Assembly (NCBI GenBank): GCA_942493305.1
Contig: OW818686.1
Span: 1,798,001-1,862,000, forward strand
Source: UBA7672 sp030824255
GTDB lineage: Bacteria > Pseudomonadota > Alphaproteobacteria > Caulobacterales > Hyphomonadaceae
Direction: 5' to 3'
Length of the DNA: 64,000 nucleotides
A program made the translations under genes and the position numbers. The notes under the pieces are model-generated. The model was not told where the DNA came from. It did no database searches and saw nothing but the letters and a program-made list of their open reading frames with translations. This document shows, piece by piece, positions 1 to 8,719 of this stretch; position 1 is the stretch's first letter; every line of letters begins with the position of its first letter.

Positions 1-438
1 GAGTCGGGCCTTGGCGCCGGCCTTGTTGTTGGTGACGCCGTTGCTGCCGATGGCGCGATCGAACACGCCGTATTTCTCGGCGACTTCGCTCACGATGCTC
101 TGGTCGGACGCTGACACCAGCCAGACGGGGCGGCCGGCGCTGCGCGCGCGGCGGCAATAGGCCAGGACATCCTCGTTGACCGGCAGCGTGCCGATATCGA
201 GGCTGGCGCGTGACTGGATCCGCGCCTTGGTTGCGGCGAGGCTGAAGGGCAGTTGCATCATCTGCCACAAGGCCCAGAGCGGACGGCGGCGGAAATGATC
301 CGCCAGTGATTCGAACAGCATGTCGGTAAACAGCAGCGTGCCGTCGAGATCCACCGCCAGCGGCAGGGTCTTCAGGCTTTCGGGGCTGATCGCCGCCTGG
401 GCATCGTTCGCCGGTCGCACGATGGGTGGCTGGCTCAC
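1..438 (-). CDS. HAD-family phosphatase domain, N-terminus of a probable UbiA-type fusion (partial)
   Basis: The first 146 residues are visible; the rest lies beyond the left edge. A HAD nucleophile motif DLDGTLLFTD (D30 and D32) follows a short variable leader, and a second HAD block (VSASDQSIVSEVAEKYG) with its Ser lies near residue 115. Phosphatase heads of this type, with a low-complexity leader and 'PLAVDLDGTL', are typical of proteins in which a HAD domain is fused to a UbiA prenyltransferase, often near decaprenyl-phosphate-arabinose or polysaccharide genes. The membrane domain cannot be confirmed here. The GTG start has an AGGA about 9 nt upstream. The gene diverges from the guanylyltransferase gene; the 184 bp between them presumably hold both promoters. 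Confidence 0.75.
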   Translation of the reverse strand, partial: MSQPPIVRPANDAQAAISPESLKTLPLAVDLDGTLLFTDMLFESLADHFRRRPLWALWQMMQLPFSLAATKARIQSRASLDIGTLPVNEDVLAYCRRARSAGRPVWLVSASDQSIVSEVAEKYGVFDRAIGSNGVTNNKAGAKARL

Positions 439-622
439 GTTGGCAATTCCTGCTGGCAATTAATGTTTCAGCATAAGGAGAACTCACGAAGAATACGTTG
501 ATCACTCGAAATGCCGCCAATGGCGGGCGTAATCGCCATTGTCTGCGACGTCACTTGCCTGACCTCGTTTGGGGGCTACAACCGGAACAGTATCTTGCGT
601 CAGGTTGGAGCGCTATTTGTCC

Positions 623-1678
623 GTGCAGAAGATCATTCCCGTCATCATGTCTGGCGGATCGGGCACGCGGCTTTGGCCCCTGTCGACGGCGAAACGTCCC
701 AAGCAGTTCCATCACCTCGGCGCTGAACGGACCATGATCGAGGAAACGGCGCTCCGCTTTTCGGGCGTGCATGACGGTGTAAAGTTCCTGCCGCCGGTTA
801 TCATCTCCTCGGCGGCGCACGCCGATCTGGTGGCGTCAGCGATGGCCGCATGCGGTCTTACGCCGTCCGCCGTCATCCTCGAACCCAAGGGACGAAACAC
901 TGCAGCCACGGCGGCTATCGCCGCGCTGATCGCGCAGGAGATCGACCCGGAAGCGCATGTCCTGCTGGCTCCTGCAGACCATCTCGTCTCAAACACGGGC
1001 GCCTTCGTGGCGGCCATCCGGGCGGCGACGTCGGTTTTGCCCGACAGAATTGTGACATTCGGCATTCAGCCGACCGGGCCCGAGACAGGCTATGGCTACA
1101 TCCTGCAGGGCGATGTCCTGCGGGATGGCGTGCATGCCGTCGCCCGCTTCAAGGAAAAGCCTCTCCTGCCGGATGCGGAGCGTTATCTGGAAGAGGGCGG
1201 CTATAGCTGGAACTCCGGCGTCTTCCTGTTCTCGCCCGGGACCATGCTGGAAGAGTTTGCCATTGCCGCCGTCGACATTCGCGAAGGCGCCCGCGCCGCG
1301 CTGGCGCAGGCAAAACGGACGGGCGTCGAGATCCTGCTGGACGCAGACCTGTTCGGCGCGGTGCGCAGCGAAGCGGTCGATCGCGCCGTCATGGAGCATA
1401 CCAAGCGCGCCGCAGTCGCCCCGTGCGATATCGGCTGGGCCGATGTCGGCTCCTGGGCCGAAGTCTGGCGCCTGTCGGACAAGGACGCCGCGGGCAATGC
1501 GATGGCTGGCTCGGTCATCGTGGAAGATGCCCGGAACAACCTGATCCGCACCGACGGCATTCACGTCTCGATCGTGGGCCTGTCGGACCTGATCGTCATT
1601 GCCAATGGCGATTCCATCCTGATCGCCCCGCGCGACCGGGCGCAGGACATCAAAAAAGTCATTCCGGGCGGCAGCTGA
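623..1678 (+). CDS. manC: Mannose-1-phosphate guanylyltransferase
   Basis: Makes GDP-mannose from mannose-1-phosphate and GTP in the cytoplasm for exopolysaccharide, capsule or LPS synthesis. The nucleotidyltransferase signature SGGSGTRLWP is at residues 10-19, followed by KRPKQF; the FKEKP and WNSGVF motifs typical of sugar-phosphate guanylyltransferases lie further on. At 351 residues it is the short form, without the C-terminal cupin phosphomannose isomerase domain of bifunctional ManC/AlgA. I chose GTG 623 because homology begins right there and a GGAG lies 12 nt upstream; an in-frame ATG at 569 would add 18 unconserved residues. The transaldolase-like gene follows after 47 bp, so the two may be co-transcribed. 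Confidence 0.88.
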   Translation: MQKIIPVIMSGGSGTRLWPLSTAKRPKQFHHLGAERTMIEETALRFSGVHDGVKFLPPVIISSAAHADLVASAMAACGLTPSAVILEPKGRNTAATAAIAALIAQEIDPEAHVLLAPADHLVSNTGAFVAAIRAATSVLPDRIVTFGIQPTGPETGYGYILQGDVLRDGVHAVARFKEKPLLPDAERYLEEGGYSWNSGVFLFSPGTMLEEFAIAAVDIREGARAALAQAKRTGVEILLDADLFGAVRSEAVDRAVMEHTKRAAVAPCDIGWADVGSWAEVWRLSDKDAAGNAMAGSVIVEDARNNLIRTDGIHVSIVGLSDLIVIANGDSILIAPRDRAQDIKKVIPGGS

Positions 1679-1725
1679 GACGATATAAGCGGCGAGGGGG
1701 CAGCGTTCCCCGATGGAGACCCGCT

Positions 1726-2379
1726 ATGCAGCTGTTCATTGATTCCGCCGATGTGGCCGAGCTTCGCGCCGTCGCCGCCAGCGGGCTTATCGACGGCGTC
1801 ACCACCAATCCGTCGCTGATCGCCAAGTCCGGGCGCAAGATGAAGGACGCGATCGCGGAGATCTGCTCCATCATTCCCGGCCCTGTCAGCGCCGAAGCCG
1901 TCGCCACCGACATGGAAGGCATGTTGGCGGAGGGGCGCTATCTCGCCCGCATCGCGTCCAACGTGGTGGTGAAACTCCCGCTCACCGAGAACGGCCTGCG
2001 CGCCTGCCGCACGCTGTCGGACGAGGGCATCCGCGTGAACGTCACGCTGTGTTTCTCTGCCGTGCAGGCGCTTCTCGCCGCCAAGGCCGGCGCCTACTTC
2101 ATTTCGCCCTTTATCGGCCGCCTCGACGACAAGGGCGTCGACGGGATGGATCTGATCCGCGATATCCGCCGCATCTATGACAATTATGGTTTCGCGACCA
2201 ATATCCTGTCTGCCTCGATCCGCTCGGTCGAGCATGTGCGCCAGGCTGCGCTGGCCGGGTCTGATTGCGCCACGCTGCCGCCCAAGACGTTCGCCGCCAT
2301 GTACAAGCATGAGCTGACCGATAGCGGCGTCGAGGCATTCCTCAAGGATTGGGCATCGACCGGCCAGTCGATCCTCTGA
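1726..2379 (+). CDS. Transaldolase / fructose-6-phosphate aldolase-like protein
   Basis: A 217-residue single-barrel protein of the small transaldolase (TalC/FSA) type, about half the length of classical transaldolases. It begins MQLFIDSADV, carries TTNPSL at residues 26-31, and has a candidate Schiff-base lysine K83 in VVVKLPLTENG. Family members transfer dihydroxyacetone units or cleave fructose-6-phosphate; which reaction applies cannot be told from sequence. GGAG at about -12 supports the ATG. It sits between manC and a glycosyltransferase (3 bp to the next ATG), so it may feed fructose-6-phosphate toward mannose, but that link is inference. Confidence 0.87.
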   Translation: MQLFIDSADVAELRAVAASGLIDGVTTNPSLIAKSGRKMKDAIAEICSIIPGPVSAEAVATDMEGMLAEGRYLARIASNVVVKLPLTENGLRACRTLSDEGIRVNVTLCFSAVQALLAAKAGAYFISPFIGRLDDKGVDGMDLIRDIRRIYDNYGFATNILSASIRSVEHVRQAALAGSDCATLPPKTFAAMYKHELTDSGVEAFLKDWASTGQSIL

Positions 2380-2382
2380 TCC

Positions 2383-3432
2383 ATGACGGGGGAAGAGGGC
2401 GGTCCCGAAATCACCGTGGTCGTCGTCAACTACAATGGCGGCGACTATCTTCGCGGTTGCCTCGCCTCTCTTGCACGCCAGACGCATCAAAACTTCGAGA
2501 CCATCGTCATCGACAATGCCTCGACTGACGGATCTCTCGACAGGATTATCGAGACGCCCGCACGACTGACGATTCTGCGTCAGGATGCAAATCTCGGCTT
2601 CGCCGGCGGCAACAATGTCGGCGCGCGGGCAGGGCGCGGCAAATGGCTGGCGCTGCTCAATCCCGATGCAGAGGCGGCGCCAGATTGGCTCGAAGCGATG
2701 ATGCGTGCTGTCGATCAGCGACCGACGCATCGCATGGTCGCCTGCCTGCAGATCAGCCTGCACGATCCGGCAAAGCTCGACGGTGCGGGCGATTGCTATC
2801 TTGCCTATGGGTATGCGTGGCGCGGCGGCTTCGGCCATCCGGTCGAAAGCGCGCCGCCTGCGGGAGACTGCTTCGCCCCGTGTGGCGCCGCCGCCCTATA
2901 TCCGCGCGACCTCTTTGTCGACAGCGGCGGATTTGACGAGCGTTACTTCTGTTACCACGAAGACGTCGACATCGCGTTCCGCCTCCGCTTGCTGGGAGAG
3001 CGCTGCCAGTATGCGCCTGCCGCGGTCGTGCGCCATGCGGGATCAGCAATATCTGGCCGCGCCAGCGATTTTTCCGTCTTCCACGGCGTCCGCAATGGCG
3101 TGTGGACCTATGTGAAAAACATGCCGGGCGGGTTGCTCGTTCTGACATCCCCGGTCTGGCTTGTTGGTTCGTTGATGCTGCTCGCACGCGGCACCCTGCG
3201 CGGTGTGTTCAGGCCGACATGGCGCGGCTTTGTCGCCGCTTTCAGGAATTTGTCGCCGGCGCTCGCTTCCCGACGCGAGCTGCGCAAACGTCGTCGCGCA
3301 TCACCCGCCGCGATCGCCGCCGCCCTCACGTGGAATCCGTTCAGCTATCTCGGCCGCTCCATCCAAGTGCGGCCCTTCGTGGACGATCAGTCCGCGATCC
3401 GCAGCACTTCCGCGAACGCCAGGAAGGCGTGA
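2383..3432 (+). CDS. Family 2 glycosyltransferase (rhamnosyltransferase-like)
   Basis: A 349-residue GT-A fold enzyme. The N-terminus VVVVNYNGGDY, DNASTDGS near residue 46, the nucleotide-sugar/metal motif LLNPDAE near residue 91 and the FDERYFCYHEDVDIAFRLR block near residue 185 are the usual order in WbbL-type inverting transferases. A hydrophobic segment (about residues 245-265) and a basic tail suggest attachment to the inner face of the membrane. It starts 3 bp after the transaldolase stop, suggesting translational coupling. Its last 46 bp overlap the 3' end of the convergent AGE epimerase gene. Acceptor and donor are unknown. Confidence 0.85.
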   Translation: MTGEEGGPEITVVVVNYNGGDYLRGCLASLARQTHQNFETIVIDNASTDGSLDRIIETPARLTILRQDANLGFAGGNNVGARAGRGKWLALLNPDAEAAPDWLEAMMRAVDQRPTHRMVACLQISLHDPAKLDGAGDCYLAYGYAWRGGFGHPVESAPPAGDCFAPCGAAALYPRDLFVDSGGFDERYFCYHEDVDIAFRLRLLGERCQYAPAAVVRHAGSAISGRASDFSVFHGVRNGVWTYVKNMPGGLLVLTSPVWLVGSLMLLARGTLRGVFRPTWRGFVAAFRNLSPALASRRELRKRRRASPAAIAAALTWNPFSYLGRSIQVRPFVDDQSAIRSTSANARKA

Positions 3433-4520
3433 TAGAGCGTCGAGGATGGCACGGTGTGCGCCGCCTCTTTCCCCTCTGCGTCGAACATGTCCATCCACGT
3501 GCCCGCAGGCTGCCGCCCGAAATAGCGCGATAGCAACAGCTGGCTCGTCTGGTCGATGATCGGCGCTGGATCAACGCCATCCAGCTCATACAGCGCCACC
3601 GCCGCCTTCAGTCGTTCCGTGTTAGGCCAGGTGCGCGATCCACGATCCAGCGGCGTGCCATCGTCGCGAATTGCGTTGTAGGTGACGCCCGTCCTGTGGT
3701 CGACGCCATGCGTCTCGGCAAACGCGATCGCCGCGCGTATCTCTGCTGCCGTGTCCATGCCCAGCTGCTTGCGCGCTGAATTCAGAATCCAAGCCCATTC
3801 CATCTGATGGCCCGGCTCGACGATGCGGCCATCTTCGCCAGGCGCTCGTGACCAGTCGTCAGTGAAGTATTCCGCCAGCGTGCCGGATTTCAGATCGAAG
3901 AATTTCGTCTGGAAAAGTTCCACCAGCTTGCGCGCGGTGTCCGCGAAGCGGGCCTCGCCCGTCGCCTCGTAGGCTGCGAGACAGGCCTCGGTGAGATGCA
4001 TGTGCGGGTTCTGCAACCGCCAGCCTTTTGGCGGTGTCTCATGCCAGAATCCCGGTCCGCTCGGATGGCGCATGTGCTGCTCGATGAAGTCGAGCGTGCG
4101 ATGCATCCATTCGCGCGACACTGCATCCTTCATCGCCTTGTGACGCCAGGCAAACGCGAACAGTACGAAGGCATGATCATAGAGGTCCGGCGTCGGATCG
4201 AGCACCTTGCCCGAAGGCGTCAGCAGCTTCGCAAAGCCGTCTGTCTCGCCTTGCCAGACGCGCTGCATGAGGAAGTCCACGCCCGGAGCCGCCAGTGCGT
4301 TTCCGGCCATCCAGCCGAGCGTCGCCGCATGGGAGAATACATAGACCTGCCGACAAGCCACGCGGGTACGCTTGAACTCGACGCCCGCATCCTGCCCCTC
4401 GAGTGTCAGCTGTTCGATATAGCCCCCACGCTCCGCGTCCAGCCCATGCACCGCCCAGAAGGGCAGGGCCTGATCGAACATCCATGAATGGATAGCGTCG
4501 CGCGTGCGGATGGCAGCCAT
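3387..4520 (-). CDS. AGE-family epimerase/isomerase
   Basis: A 377-residue (alpha/alpha)6-barrel protein of the N-acylglucosamine 2-epimerase family. Supporting blocks are the N-terminal Trp/Gly-rich stretch (ERGGYIEQL), RQVYVFSHAA, DLYDHAFVLFA, NPHMHLTEACLAAYEATG and PGHQMEWAWIL, which carry the family's conserved His, Glu and Arg residues. Members convert GlcNAc/ManNAc, cellobiose, or mannose/fructose and their 6-phosphates. Next to a stand-alone manC lacking an isomerase domain, a mannose-6-phosphate isomerase-like role is plausible but unproven. Its 3' end overlaps the GT2 gene by 46 bp tail to tail. Its start is divergent from the epimerase gene at 4682, leaving a 161-bp shared promoter region. 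Confidence 0.82.
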   Translation of the reverse strand: MAAIRTRDAIHSWMFDQALPFWAVHGLDAERGGYIEQLTLEGQDAGVEFKRTRVACRQVYVFSHAATLGWMAGNALAAPGVDFLMQRVWQGETDGFAKLLTPSGKVLDPTPDLYDHAFVLFAFAWRHKAMKDAVSREWMHRTLDFIEQHMRHPSGPGFWHETPPKGWRLQNPHMHLTEACLAAYEATGEARFADTARKLVELFQTKFFDLKSGTLAEYFTDDWSRAPGEDGRIVEPGHQMEWAWILNSARKQLGMDTAAEIRAAIAFAETHGVDHRTGVTYNAIRDDGTPLDRGSRTWPNTERLKAAVALYELDGVDPAPIIDQTSQLLLSRYFGRQPAGTWMDMFDAEGKEAAHTVPSSTLYHAFLAFAEVLRIAD

Positions 4521-4681
4521 CGGACTCCCTTATTTTCTTCCCGTCCGTGAAGTATTCCTAGAACACGAACCGGCTAGGATGAACAAGCCACGCTGATGCA
4601 TCACGCTCACGCGAACTTCCCCCTTGAGCGCAAGGGAACCCGCTTGCGCCCGTTGCCGCGCGGCTCCAAGGATAGCGCCCC

Positions 4682-5671
4682 ATGGGAATCGAACCGCCAC
4701 GACATATCCTGCTGACCGGCGCTGCCGGATTCATCGGCTTTCACGTGGCCAATGCTCTGCTCGATGCAGGGCACAGCGTGACAGGTGTCGACAATCTGAA
4801 CAATTACTATCCCGTCACCCTGAAGATGGATCGCCTGGCGCAACTGGCGGATCGCGCCGGGTTCAATTTCCACCAGATCGACATCGCTGATCACAGCAAG
4901 TTCGCGTCAGTTGAAGGTGTCGCCGAGGCTGACACTGTCATCCATCTCGCAGCCCAGGCCGGCGTTCGATATTCCATCGACAATCCGTTTGCCTACGCAC
5001 AGTCGAATCTGGTCGGCCACCTGTCAGTCCTTGAACTCGTGCGCCGTCATCCAAAAAAGCCGCGTCTCGTCTATGCATCGTCCTCGTCAGTTTATGGGGA
5101 CACGTCGACGCCTCCCTATTCGGAGGAGGATCGCGTTGATCACCCCGTATCATTGTATGCAGCGACAAAACGCTCGAACGAGCTGACCAGCGAATCGTAT
5201 TCGAAGCTCTACGGGATCAAGCAGGTCGGCCTGCGTTTTTTCACTGTCTATGGCGCGTGGGGCCGGCCCGACATGGCCTACTGGACCTTCACGCGCGACA
5301 TCATCGAAGGACGCCCGATTCGCGTCTTCAACAATGGGCAGTTACAGCGCGATTTTACCTGGATCGACGATATTGTGGCAGGCGTGGTCGCCACGGCGCT
5401 GCGCCCGCCCGCCACGGCGCAGCCGCTGCACCGCATCTACAATATCGGCAATAACCGCCCGGTGGAGCTTGGCCGCTTCATTTCCATCATCGAGCAAGCG
5501 GTTGGCCGCCAGGCGATCAAGGAAATGTTGCCGATGCAGCCGGGCGATGTGCGCGCCACGTGCGCCAATATCGATGCGCTCCATCGCGACTACGGCTTCA
5601 CGCCGTCCACGCGTCTCGAAGACGGCATCCCCCGCTTCGTGAACTGGTATCGCGCCTACACCGGCAGCTAG
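4682..5671 (+). CDS. NAD-dependent epimerase, probable UDP-glucuronate 4-epimerase
   Basis: An extended SDR of 329 residues. The Rossmann motif GAAGFIGFH is at 13-21, the catalytic triad includes SSSSVYG near 133-139 and Y159-x3-K163 (YAATK), and the block GLRFFTVYGAWGRPDMA followed by RDFTWIDDIV is characteristic of bacterial UDP-glucuronate 4-epimerases (CapI/LspL), giving UDP-galacturonate. UDP-glucose 4-epimerase is the less likely alternative. It has its own upstream region and ends 2 bp from the stop of the convergent proline-rich protein gene. It likely supplies a uronic acid to a capsule, exopolysaccharide or LPS core. Confidence 0.86.
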   Translation: MGIEPPRHILLTGAAGFIGFHVANALLDAGHSVTGVDNLNNYYPVTLKMDRLAQLADRAGFNFHQIDIADHSKFASVEGVAEADTVIHLAAQAGVRYSIDNPFAYAQSNLVGHLSVLELVRRHPKKPRLVYASSSSVYGDTSTPPYSEEDRVDHPVSLYAATKRSNELTSESYSKLYGIKQVGLRFFTVYGAWGRPDMAYWTFTRDIIEGRPIRVFNNGQLQRDFTWIDDIVAGVVATALRPPATAQPLHRIYNIGNNRPVELGRFISIIEQAVGRQAIKEMLPMQPGDVRATCANIDALHRDYGFTPSTRLEDGIPRFVNWYRAYTGS

Positions 5672-5673
5672 GC

Positions 5674-6792
5674 TCAGACGTTCGCGAAAGCCTGCGTCCA
5701 GAACCCGAACGATGCGTTCTGCGCGGTGGGGTTGCGCGTGGGGTCGATTTTTATACCCAGCACTTCCACGTTCGAGCTGCCGACCAGCGACACGCCTTGA
5801 GCCAGAAGTTTATAGTTCGCACCATCCGATACATAGACGTATTGCGTCGTCGGTCCGTGCAACGGGTCTCGCGGCATGTCGGGCAGGAATTCCGGCGACA
5901 GGCCGGGAATCCATCCGCCACCACGTTCATTCGCACCGGCGAGGCTCTCGGCCTTCGGATAGCTGCCCGTCTTCGCGTGGTAGACTTTCAGGGCGTCATT
6001 GATTGTCACGAGATCCTGCACACGCTTGCGGTTTACCATGCGGGGGTCAGGCGACAGCGCGGGCGCAGGGCCGGGTGGCTGAGCCGATGCCTGCGGCTTG
6101 GCCAGCGGCGGCGGCGCGATGGGCGGGGCCGGTTGTCCGGGAGGGGGCTGGATCGGCGCCGCTTGCGGGACAGGTTTTGGTGGCGTCGCTGCAACGTGCG
6201 CCTGAGCAGCGACCGGTGGTGGAACCGCAGGTTCTGGAGCAACAGGCGCAACTGCTTTCGCCGCCGCAACCGGCTGTGGCGGAGTGGCTGCAACGGAAGA
6301 GGGCGCTGGTTTCGGCGCTGACAGTGGCGTGGCGGCTGGCGTCTGAGAAGCCGATTTCGGCGGCGCGGGTGAAGGTGTCACGGCTGCCCGTCTAGGCGGC
6401 GGCTCAAAGCTTGGCGGCGGCTTGAGAGTTGCCTGCGGCGGGCTAGCAGGCGCAAAAATGGCATCATCCAAGGATTTTGCAGGTGGCGGTTGGGGGCGTT
6501 GGGGGGGGGGGCGGATGGAGGAGGGGGAGAGGGAGGGGGGGCGTACGACGGCGATTTCCTTCTTGCCGCCGGTTACAGCCGCAATGACGATCAGCAGCAG
6601 GCCGAACACCGCCACGCCTGCGCCCACATACAGCGCCATCTGCGACATCAGGAATTCGCGCGCGCCCGGCACGCTGTCGAGCTGCGGGTAAGCCGCAAGG
6701 TCAACCGGCGCATACTGCACGCCCGCAACCGCGCCTCCGCCCAGCATGAGCAGCAGACCCAGAAAAATCACGAAACCACGCAAGCCATACAC
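5674..6792 (-). CDS. Proline-rich two-TM protein with a pseudopilin-like C-terminal domain
   Basis: 372 residues in three parts. Residues 4-26 and 50-73 are hydrophobic helices. Residues about 85-255 are a Pro/Ala-rich linker. Residues about 256-372 resemble the globular domain of type II secretion pseudopilin GspG (RVQDLVTINDALKVYHAKTGSYPKAE, then a GGGWIPGLSPEFLPDMPRDP block). There is no N-terminal prepilin helix or cleavage site, so this is not a pilin: the fold seems displayed on a long linker from a membrane anchor. The coding strand carries an uninterrupted run of 11 C at 6501-6511 and other C tracts, where slippage would shift the frame. Function unknown. Confidence 0.7.
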   Translation of the reverse strand: MYGLRGFVIFLGLLLMLGGGAVAGVQYAPVDLAAYPQLDSVPGAREFLMSQMALYVGAGVAVFGLLLIVIAAVTGGKKEIAVVRPPSLSPSSIRPPPQRPQPPPAKSLDDAIFAPASPPQATLKPPPSFEPPPRRAAVTPSPAPPKSASQTPAATPLSAPKPAPSSVAATPPQPVAAAKAVAPVAPEPAVPPPVAAQAHVAATPPKPVPQAAPIQPPPGQPAPPIAPPPLAKPQASAQPPGPAPALSPDPRMVNRKRVQDLVTINDALKVYHAKTGSYPKAESLAGANERGGGWIPGLSPEFLPDMPRDPLHGPTTQYVYVSDGANYKLLAQGVSLVGSSNVEVLGIKIDPTRNPTAQNASFGFWTQAFANV

Positions 6793-6943
6793 TCCCGACC
6801 CCGGCGGGCCCTGACCCAGCAGGCCCTACCCAGACGGCGATGTGTAGCGCCTTGTGCGCGGGCTCTCAATCGCGTGTTGCCGAGTCTGCGCAGGAGAAGC
6901 TGCGCCAGATGACTTTCCGGCAAATCTGGTCCAAACCCGCCGC

Positions 6944-7903
6944 ATGTCAGAGCACGCGCATATTCATACCGCCCGCCGGGTTCTTGCCCTTGAGGCCGAG
7001 GCGCTTTCCGTCCTCGCGCGCGGGCTGGATGACCGTTTTGTCATGGCGGTCGGCACCATTCTCAAGGCCAAAGGCCGGGTGATCTGCACCGGCATCGGCA
7101 AGTCCGGCCATGTCGCCCGCAAGATCGCAGCGACCATGGCGTCCACCGGCACGCAGGCCTATTTCGTCCACGCCACGGAAGCCAGCCATGGCGACCTCGG
7201 CATGATCGGTACGGACGATGTGGTGCTGGCGCTGTCCAAGTCGGGCGAGACGAAAGAGCTGGCCGACATGATCGGCTATGCCAAGCGCTACTCAATCCCG
7301 CTGATCGGCATGACGGCGAGGGCGGACTCAACGCTGGGCCGCGCCGCCGACATCCTGCTGCAGACGCCGGACGCTGCCGAAGCCTGCGCCGAGACCAACG
7401 CGCCCACCACCTCCACCACACTGATGATCGCCCTGGGCGACGCCCTCGCCGTGGCCCTGCTGGAGAGCAAGGGCTTCAAGGCGGATCACTTCAAGGTTTT
7501 CCATCCGGGCGGCAAGCTGGGCGCGATGCTGCGCACGGCGGGCGATGTGATGCACAGGTCTGGCGAGTTGCCGCTGGTTGCGTCCGGCACGCCCTTCATC
7601 GACGCTGTGAAGGCCATGTCCGCAAAGGGCTTTGGCGTGCTGGGCGTCACCAATGCGGATGGCACGATGGCCGGCCTGGTCACGGACGGTGACCTGCGCC
7701 GCCATCTCACGTCGGGCAAGACGGTGAGCGTCATCGACGAAGTGATGACGCAATCGCCGCGCACGGCCGAACCCGCGTCGCTGGCGGCGGATGTGCTGCG
7801 CACGATGAACGAGCGCAAGATCACGCAGATCTTCGTGGTCGATGCCGGCAAGCCGGTCGGCCTCATTCACATGCATGACCTGTTGAAGGCGGGGCTGGCG
7901 TGA
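6944..7903 (+). CDS. kdsD: D-arabinose-5-phosphate isomerase (KdsD/KpsF)
   Basis: Converts ribulose-5-phosphate to arabinose-5-phosphate, the first step toward Kdo for LPS. The 319-residue protein has an N-terminal SIS domain (GTGIGKSGHVARKIAATMAS, residues about 45-64; SKSGETKE) and two CBS repeats in the C-terminal half, the standard KpsF/KdsD layout. The ATG at 6944 begins MSEHAHIH; an upstream in-frame start at 6854 would add 30 unconserved residues. No strong Shine-Dalgarno is visible before 6944. The stop overlaps the kdsB start by 4 bp, so the two Kdo genes are translationally coupled. Confidence 0.92.
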   Translation: MSEHAHIHTARRVLALEAEALSVLARGLDDRFVMAVGTILKAKGRVICTGIGKSGHVARKIAATMASTGTQAYFVHATEASHGDLGMIGTDDVVLALSKSGETKELADMIGYAKRYSIPLIGMTARADSTLGRAADILLQTPDAAEACAETNAPTTSTTLMIALGDALAVALLESKGFKADHFKVFHPGGKLGAMLRTAGDVMHRSGELPLVASGTPFIDAVKAMSAKGFGVLGVTNADGTMAGLVTDGDLRRHLTSGKTVSVIDEVMTQSPRTAEPASLAADVLRTMNERKITQIFVVDAGKPVGLIHMHDLLKAGLA

Positions 7904-8700
7904 AATCCGTCATCGTCATTCCCGCGCGTTTCGCCTCCATGCGCTTTCCCGGAAAACCGCTGCATTCCATCAACGGCGTCTCGATGCTGGAGCGCACGGT
8001 GGGCGCGGCGCGCCGGGCGGGGCAGGCGACGGGCGCGCGTGTGCTGGTGGCGACCGACGATGATCGCATCGCAGCGCACGCCCGCGAGATCGGCGCTGAG
8101 CCGGTGATGACCGATCCCGACCTGCCTTCGGGCACGGATCGCTGCCGCGCCGCGATGGAGATCGCCGCGCCCGAGGCGGATTTCATCGTGAACCTGCAGG
8201 GCGATGCGCCCTTCACGCCGCCGGAGCATGTCTCGGCGCTGATCGACAACGCTTCGCGCGCCGATGTCGTGACGCCGGTGATCCCGCTGACATGGGAGGC
8301 GCTGGACGCGCTGCGCGAGCACAAGAAGACCACGCCGTTTTCGGGCACGACCTGCATTCGCGGCGAAGACGGCCGCGCCATCTGGTTCTCGAAGAATATC
8401 CTGCCGGCGATCCGCAGCGAGGCGAAGATGCGCGACGCGAGCGACCTGTCGCCCGTGCTGCAGCATGTCGGGCTTTATGGCTATTCGCGCGCGGCCCTGA
8501 TCCGCATCGCGGCGCTGCCGACCTCGCGCTACGAGGAACTGGAAGGGCTGGAACAGCTGCGCTTCATCGAGAACGGGCTGAGTGTTCATGCCGTGCCGGT
8601 GATGGCGCAGGCGCTGCCGTCGGCGGGAATCGATACGCCGCAGGATGTGGCGAAGGCGGAAGCTGCGTTGCAGCGGCTGGGCGATCCGTATCGGGCCTGA
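7900..8700 (+). CDS. kdsB: 3-deoxy-manno-octulosonate cytidylyltransferase
   Basis: Activates Kdo to CMP-Kdo in the cytoplasm for lipid A core assembly. 266 residues, the normal KdsB length, with the N-terminal nucleotidyltransferase signature IPARFASMRFPGKPL (residues 6-20), VATDDDRI, the GTDRCRAA block and NLQGDAPF. The GTG start overlaps the kdsD stop in a GTGA arrangement. Together the two genes form a compact Kdo operon; kdsA is not in the window. Confidence 0.94.
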   Translation: MKSVIVIPARFASMRFPGKPLHSINGVSMLERTVGAARRAGQATGARVLVATDDDRIAAHAREIGAEPVMTDPDLPSGTDRCRAAMEIAAPEADFIVNLQGDAPFTPPEHVSALIDNASRADVVTPVIPLTWEALDALREHKKTTPFSGTTCIRGEDGRAIWFSKNILPAIRSEAKMRDASDLSPVLQHVGLYGYSRAALIRIAALPTSRYEELEGLEQLRFIENGLSVHAVPVMAQALPSAGIDTPQDVAKAEAALQRLGDPYRA

Positions 8701-8719
8701 CGCCATCCCGGCGTCTGAA

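Noticed and set aside
585..612. EcfG-type promoter (GGAAC...GTT) upstream of manC
   Set aside because: Spacer is shorter than the usual 16-17 nt and the predicted start would remove the manC Shine-Dalgarno.
1561..2838. 425-residue minus-strand frame over manC, the transaldolase-like gene and GT2
   Set aside because: Crosses three well-supported plus-strand genes and shows no domain.
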